In this document: positions 32,024 through 36,031 of the stretch, piece after piece
Numbering within the stretch: position 1 is the stretch's first letter
Layout: each line of letters starts with the position of its first letter
Source: Clostridiales bacterium DTU069
GTDB lineage: Bacteria > Bacillota > Clostridia > DSM-8532
DNA: 36,031 nt
Reading direction: 5' to 3'
NCBI GenBank assembly: GCA_001512485.1
Contig: LFRV01000117.1
Coordinates: 5,514-41,544 of the forward strand
Made by a program: the position numbers and the translations under genes
Notes under the pieces: generated by a model
The model's database searches: none
Told to the model about the DNA's origin: nothing
Seen by the model: only the letters and a program-made list of their open reading frames with translations

Positions 32024-32656
32024 CTATTTGCACAAAGTCAGCGCGGTTTCGGCCGCTGAGGCCGCATCCGGAGCATATGCGTCCGCGCCGATGCTCGCAC
32101 GGAAATTATCGGTCACCGGTGCGCCGCCTATCATAATTTTAACTTTTCCCGCCAATGGAGAGCTATTAACCTTATCGACAACATTTTTCATTTCGGTCAT
32201 CGTTGTGGTTAAAAGAGCCGAGCAGGCGATAATGTCCGCGTTATGTTCAATTGCGGATTCAATAAATTTATCAGTGGGGACATCAACGCCCAGATCGATG
32301 ACTTCAAGACCCTTTCCTTCCATCATCATACGCACGAGATTTTTACCGATATCGTGCAAATCTCCTTTTACGGTTCCGAGGATAACCGTGCCCTTTGCTT
32401 TAACACCGGCGTCTACAAGGAGGGGTTTTAGAAGCTCCGTTCCGGCATTCATTGCGCGGGCGGCAATAAGTACATCAGGGACATATACTTCGTTATTTTT
32501 AAACTTTTCCCCAATAATTCCCATACCGTGAAGCAAACCTTCCTCAAGTATCTCGTTTACGCCGTAGCCTTCGTCGATTGCCTTTTGAACAAGTTCCTTA
32601 ACATTTTTCGCTCTGCCTTTTTGCAGGTTTTCGGATATTTCCATTAGAATACTCAT
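32024..32656 (-). CDS. Methyltransferase cognate corrinoid protein
   Basis: A 210-residue B12-binding protein of the MtaC/MtbC/MttC type. The N-terminal helical cap (about 1-85) contains GLLHGMGIIGEKF and VYVPDVLIAARAM. The cobalamin domain has the D-x-H-x-x-G motif (D99, H101, G104; H101 is the expected lower axial ligand), the S146-x-L148 motif and the GG pair at 177-178. It carries a methyl group between a substrate methyltransferase and an acceptor methyltransferase. The substrate (methanol, methylamine, glycine betaine, aryl ether) cannot be told, because no methyltransferase is in the window. GAGGTGAT precedes the ATG. It is last in the minus-strand operon. Confidence 0.93.
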   Translation of the reverse strand: MSILMEISENLQKGRAKNVKELVQKAIDEGYGVNEILEEGLLHGMGIIGEKFKNNEVYVPDVLIAARAMNAGTELLKPLLVDAGVKAKGTVILGTVKGDLHDIGKNLVRMMMEGKGLEVIDLGVDVPTDKFIESAIEHNADIIACSALLTTTMTEMKNVVDKVNSSPLAGKVKIMIGGAPVTDNFRASIGADAYAPDAASAAETALTLCK

Positions 32657-32682
32657 ATAGTATCACCTCTATAATTTTATGT

Positions 32683-33954
32683 TTATTTCTTGCCTTGTTC
32701 ACGAAATTTTTTCGGGCTCTGCCCTGTCATTTTCTTAAAAACCTTCGAAAAATAACTCTGATCCTCAAACCCTACTATATTGGCCACGTCAACTATCGCA
32801 ATTGACGGATCCGACAGGAGCTTTTTGCTCATTTCTATACGTATATGATTAAGGTAGGTGTTGAAGCTCATCTCCATTTCCTGTTTAAAAATTTTGCTGA
32901 AGTAAGAAGGGCTTAAATATACGCAGGCTGCAACTTCATCAAGCGTTATTTTCCTCATATAGTTTTTTCTGATATAATCTATTGATTTAAAAATAACATC
33001 CTTGTGTTTTATATTTGTAAGATTGAACACATGATCCGTGAACCGCTCCATTATACGCGACAGCCACAGCGTCAATTCCTCAATATTGCGAAATCTGTTT
33101 ATTTGTTTAATATACTGGAAGTTTAAACCGAATATCTGTTTTATATCGGCTCCGCCTTCCAGCGCGGCACGGGACAGGATTACAACCAATTCCAGTATTC
33201 GCGCGCGGATCAGTTCAAAATTATTCCCGGAAGCAAAATATATATGCCCAAGGATTTCATTAAGCAGTTTCTGCGATAGCTTTTTATCGCCTATCGCGAT
33301 AGCGTGCTGCAGTTCTTTTTCCTTTTCGAGCGAATACGCCAACACTTCTTCATCATTTGCAGTGATCCGTTTCAATTTGTGTATATAATCCGAAATATCC
33401 GCAGCCTGCTCCTGTTCCTGGAGGTTCAGGCCGTACTGGTACCAGGTGGTGTCGGAAAGATAAAAAGCGACTATGCTAAGGAGTTCACAAAGGCTGTTTA
33501 CCTTGTCCGTGCTTACAATTGGTATTTTTTTCGAAAGCGAAATTGCTTTCGAAACCAAATCATTGTTTTCATATTTCCTGAATAATTCCTCCAGCAGGAA
33601 TTCTTCCGGTTCTATCATATGAACCGGCCCGCCCAGTAACGCACCCTTCATAATCCCGTCAATCGTTATCGGACAAGCCCAATGCGCCATTCCATACGGG
33701 CAAAAGAAAACATATTTCCCCCCAAAGCGTTCAGCCTGATAACTTCCGTACAAATGCGCATTTCTGCATTTCATCCCGGGGGGTGTATCAGGTTCCAGTT
33801 CAAAACAGAAACTGCAAAAGTCAGTATCGCTGTTTGTGCTGAACAAGGTTTCTCCGGTATCATCAATAAGCATTGCGGACACTTGTGTCGCATTGCTGTA
33901 ATGTTTAACGGCCTCAATCGCTTTATCGATGTCAAAACCCGTTTCATGAACCAT
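32683..33954 (-). CDS. PocR-domain AraC family regulator
   Basis: A 423-residue transcription regulator. The N-terminal PocR sensory domain (about 8-165) carries the characteristic cysteines: FCSFCFEL, MKCRNAHLYG, FFCPYGMAHWACPI, then GALLGGPVHM. PocR domains bind small alcohols or similar molecules and were first seen in the propanediol/cobalamin regulator. The middle is helical. The C-terminal AraC DNA-binding domain (about 325-420) has the two helix-turn-helix motifs, ITLDEVAACVYLSPSYFSKIF and VANIVGFEDQSYFSKVFKK. AAAGAGGAT precedes the ATG. It lies between the activator and corrinoid genes on the same strand and probably controls this operon in response to its growth substrate. Confidence 0.92.
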   Translation of the reverse strand: MVHETGFDIDKAIEAVKHYSNATQVSAMLIDDTGETLFSTNSDTDFCSFCFELEPDTPPGMKCRNAHLYGSYQAERFGGKYVFFCPYGMAHWACPITIDGIMKGALLGGPVHMIEPEEFLLEELFRKYENNDLVSKAISLSKKIPIVSTDKVNSLCELLSIVAFYLSDTTWYQYGLNLQEQEQAADISDYIHKLKRITANDEEVLAYSLEKEKELQHAIAIGDKKLSQKLLNEILGHIYFASGNNFELIRARILELVVILSRAALEGGADIKQIFGLNFQYIKQINRFRNIEELTLWLSRIMERFTDHVFNLTNIKHKDVIFKSIDYIRKNYMRKITLDEVAACVYLSPSYFSKIFKQEMEMSFNTYLNHIRIEMSKKLLSDPSIAIVDVANIVGFEDQSYFSKVFKKMTGQSPKKFREQGKK

Positions 33955-34055
33955 AACAATCCTCTTTCATGATAATACACCCGCAATTCCAGGGTATTGA
34001 AATATTTTATGTTTTTTTGTAATTCCTTGCGATTTTAAGGCTCACCAAATGATCA

Positions 34056-35927
34056 TCAATCAAAAAACATATTATCGGTGTAGCAGTCAGCAAATAACGG
34101 ATCAGCCGACAGTTCAACGTATTTTATCCTTTTCGCGGTTTCGCACGCGACACTGTACTCATCTATAGACAGCATGGCGCGAATGGCTCCCGACCCCGCG
34201 GCGTTGCCGACGGCAGATATCCTGCCCGATAATTCTTCAGGCAGCAAACCGATACGCAGGGCGCTTCTTATACGCATAAAATTTCCAAAACCGCCGGCGA
34301 GATAAACATGCTTTATTTCATTGATATCAATTTCAGTTTTGACGGCAAGTATTTTTATTCCGGCGGCTATTGCGGCCTTGGCATTCTGTACTTCCCTGAC
34401 ATCCTTCTGAGTAATAAAAATCGGTTTACCGGAGGCGGTTTCATCGGCATTTAACAGGACAAAAGCCGGCTGATTGTTTATTTCAATAACCCTGTTTCTT
34501 AATTCGGGCGATAACTGTGAAGTACTTTCCGTTATGCGTCCTGTTTCATCAATTATGCCCATATCGAGCATGAACGCGATTGCGTCGATAAGGCCCGAAC
34601 CGCATATTCCAACGGCTTTTCTGCTCCCTATGGTATTTATGCCCAGTGTCCCGCCAGTCGTAACAAATACTTCGCTGATTGCCCCTTCAACACCTCCCGT
34701 GCCGCAAGCAATGTTCGCGCCTTCAAACGCAGGACCCGCGGCAGCGGAGCACGAATAGAGAAAAGAACTGTTCCCGAGAACAATTTCACCGTTTGTTCCA
34801 ACATCAACGAGCAGGGATATATCCTCTTTATTATGCATGCCGGTTGATATAACGGCAGCCACCGTATCGGCGCCGACATAGGCCGAAACGGAAGGCAGAA
34901 CTATAACACGGCCGGACGGGTTTATTGAAAAATTCAGTTCATCCGGTTTCAATAAAAAGCTTGACAGCGTCGCGGGTATAAAGGGGGCGGCGGCAATATT
35001 GCGGGCAGGAAGCCCGAGCGCAAAATGAAGCATTGTAGTATTTCCCGCCAGCGTTAAGGCATAAATGTCGGTATGCCTGATTTGAGCCGATAAAGTCATT
35101 TCATTGATCAACCCGTTTATAGCTAAACGTATGAGAGACGACATTTCCTTTAGTTTGTTTTTATCCCTCATTGTATAATCAATCCGCGAAATCACATCGG
35201 CGCCGTATTTGCCCTGCGGATTCAATAAAGATGCGACAGACAGCAGTTTTTTGCTGTTAATGTCGTATAAATAGGCTGCAAGTGTCGTTGTTCCGATATC
35301 CACTGCGATTCCATAAAGCGTGTTTGACGTGTCGCCGCTTTCGACACCGGTAATTTCGTCCAGCACTTTAGTTACGGTAACTTGATATTCTTCTTTTCTT
35401 ATAATATCAGGAAGACTTTGAAGAATTTCAAGGGGCAGGTTTTTATATACGAATTTGTAATTGTGGCTGCCACTGTTATCCGTGATATTGTTTTTATTTT
35501 TAAGCGCTGTCCGAAAAAGACGCGTGTCGTCAGGCAACTGGTCTGTTATCGAAGGGACGGGAAGCGTATAAAATTCTTTTGTGACCAATGGCATTCCCGG
35601 TATATCCGTTATTTCCGCCGAAGTCAGTATGGATGCTTTTCCCGGAATATCGGGAAGAGTTACTTCAATATCATCATTTACGCGGATCATACATGATAAA
35701 TGAACGCCTTTTTTCATCTCTTTCGGGGATAGATGCTTTTTTTCCCGGTCGGTGTAATAGCTTATTCCGCGGTTTACAAAGACGCGGCATTTTCCGCAGG
35801 AACCTTTTCCGCCGCATGGTGACGGCGGAGAATTACCGGTTATGCGAAGCGCTTCCAACAATGTAATATCAGCCTTTACCTCTTTTTCTATTGTTTGTCC
35901 GTTTTTATGAATGATGATTCGAGGCAT
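34056..35927 (-). CDS. RACo-like reductive activator of corrinoid proteins
   Basis: A 623-residue ASKHA-domain protein (DUF4445 type) that uses ATP to re-reduce inactive Co(II) corrinoid protein. The N-terminal plant-type [2Fe-2S] domain (about 1-90) has ligands C38, C44, C47 and C78. A linker follows to about 200. The actin-like domain starts with YGIAVDIGTTTLAAYLYD and contains ALTLAGNTTMLHFALG, LLVDVGTNGEIVLGN, ACGTGGVEGAI, CGSGLIDAIAFML and HVYLAGGFGNFMRIRSALRIGLLP. It heads the minus-strand operon and its partner is presumably the corrinoid protein two genes downstream. The ribosome binding site is weak (GAGTGG). Its length is normal for the family. Confidence 0.93.
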   Translation of the reverse strand: MPRIIIHKNGQTIEKEVKADITLLEALRITGNSPPSPCGGKGSCGKCRVFVNRGISYYTDREKKHLSPKEMKKGVHLSCMIRVNDDIEVTLPDIPGKASILTSAEITDIPGMPLVTKEFYTLPVPSITDQLPDDTRLFRTALKNKNNITDNSGSHNYKFVYKNLPLEILQSLPDIIRKEEYQVTVTKVLDEITGVESGDTSNTLYGIAVDIGTTTLAAYLYDINSKKLLSVASLLNPQGKYGADVISRIDYTMRDKNKLKEMSSLIRLAINGLINEMTLSAQIRHTDIYALTLAGNTTMLHFALGLPARNIAAAPFIPATLSSFLLKPDELNFSINPSGRVIVLPSVSAYVGADTVAAVISTGMHNKEDISLLVDVGTNGEIVLGNSSFLYSCSAAAGPAFEGANIACGTGGVEGAISEVFVTTGGTLGINTIGSRKAVGICGSGLIDAIAFMLDMGIIDETGRITESTSQLSPELRNRVIEINNQPAFVLLNADETASGKPIFITQKDVREVQNAKAAIAAGIKILAVKTEIDINEIKHVYLAGGFGNFMRIRSALRIGLLPEELSGRISAVGNAAGSGAIRAMLSIDEYSVACETAKRIKYVELSADPLFADCYTDNMFFD

Positions 35928-36031
35928 TGCAAACCACTCGTTTCTTACAATTTTACATTTCTTTCGCTGCTTTAATTATACAGGAATTTGTCAAGTATGA
36001 ACAGAACAAGCCTCAATGGGGTCTCCATATT

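Noticed and set aside
32016-32531. A 171-residue plus-strand frame opposite the corrinoid protein gene
   Set aside because: It is antisense to a gene with clear B12-binding motifs and has no features of its own.
35975-35994. TTGACA and TATAAT on the minus strand before the RACo-like gene
   Set aside because: The hexamers are only 8 nt apart, too close for a sigma-A promoter. With proper 17-nt spacing the -35 is TGTTCA, which is weak, so no promoter is called.
1-36031. CRISPR arrays, tRNA and rRNA genes, phage or transposase genes
   Set aside because: I looked for regular repeat-spacer patterns, tRNA cloverleaf signatures and transposase or integrase motifs, and found none that could be supported.

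Overview
The window looks like a chromosomal segment of a Gram-positive anaerobe of the class Clostridia (Firmicutes). The basis is moderately AT-rich DNA, strong purine-rich ribosome binding sites, many TTG starts, Bacillus-type promoter hexamers, a Bacillus-type LexA box, and the conserved Firmicutes order nusB-xseA-xseB-ispA-dxs-tlyA-nadK-argR-recN. Species cannot be named from the sequence. An OLE RNA gene points to the anaerobic or extremophilic lineages that carry this RNA.

Region 1 (1-5000) holds small or poorly characterised genes: an unknown 60-residue protein, a DUF378 membrane protein, a PC4-like ssDNA-binding protein, a probable GME-fold (DUF6873-like) protein, a small membrane protein, a stand-alone homolog of F420-0:glutamate ligase, and a minus-strand pair made of a zinc-ribbon membrane protein and a DUF2752 protein.

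Region 2 (5250-20700) is the nusB-recN housekeeping cluster, extended by engB and cinA. Between the divergent-PAP2 gene and dxs lies a gene-free stretch of about 615 nt that I identify as OLE RNA (8817-9430). A 14-position terminal helix closes it, a promoter sits just upstream, and it is followed by the gene for its membrane partner OapA and then by a terminator. Between dxs and tlyA the cluster is interrupted by a block of accessory genes. At least two are broken: a frameshifted winged-helix-like gene and a Nudix gene that has lost its Nudix box. A dCTP deaminase with an altered C-terminus is a possible third.

Region 3 (20746-24523) carries murJ, a 205-bp MITE-like imperfect palindrome, recA with a LexA box at its promoter, and recX.

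Region 4 (24600-32010) is a vitamin-uptake locus. An FMN riboswitch precedes ribU, a tetrahydrofolate riboswitch precedes folT, and a cobalamin riboswitch precedes btuF-btuC-btuD. Each riboswitch has its own near-consensus promoter. Between ribU and the THF riboswitch sits an unusual chemoreceptor whose sugar-binding-protein-like domain follows the cytoplasmic signalling domain, under a sigma-D-like promoter.

Region 5 (32024-35927, minus strand) is a corrinoid methyl-transfer module: a RACo-like reductive activator, a PocR-AraC regulator and a B12-binding corrinoid protein. It runs convergent to the B12 importer. No substrate methyltransferase is present in the window.

The strongest finding is the OLE RNA/OapA locus with its sequence-derived closing stem and a pair of crossing helices. 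Next are the unusual chemoreceptor and the riboswitch and B12-use cluster.
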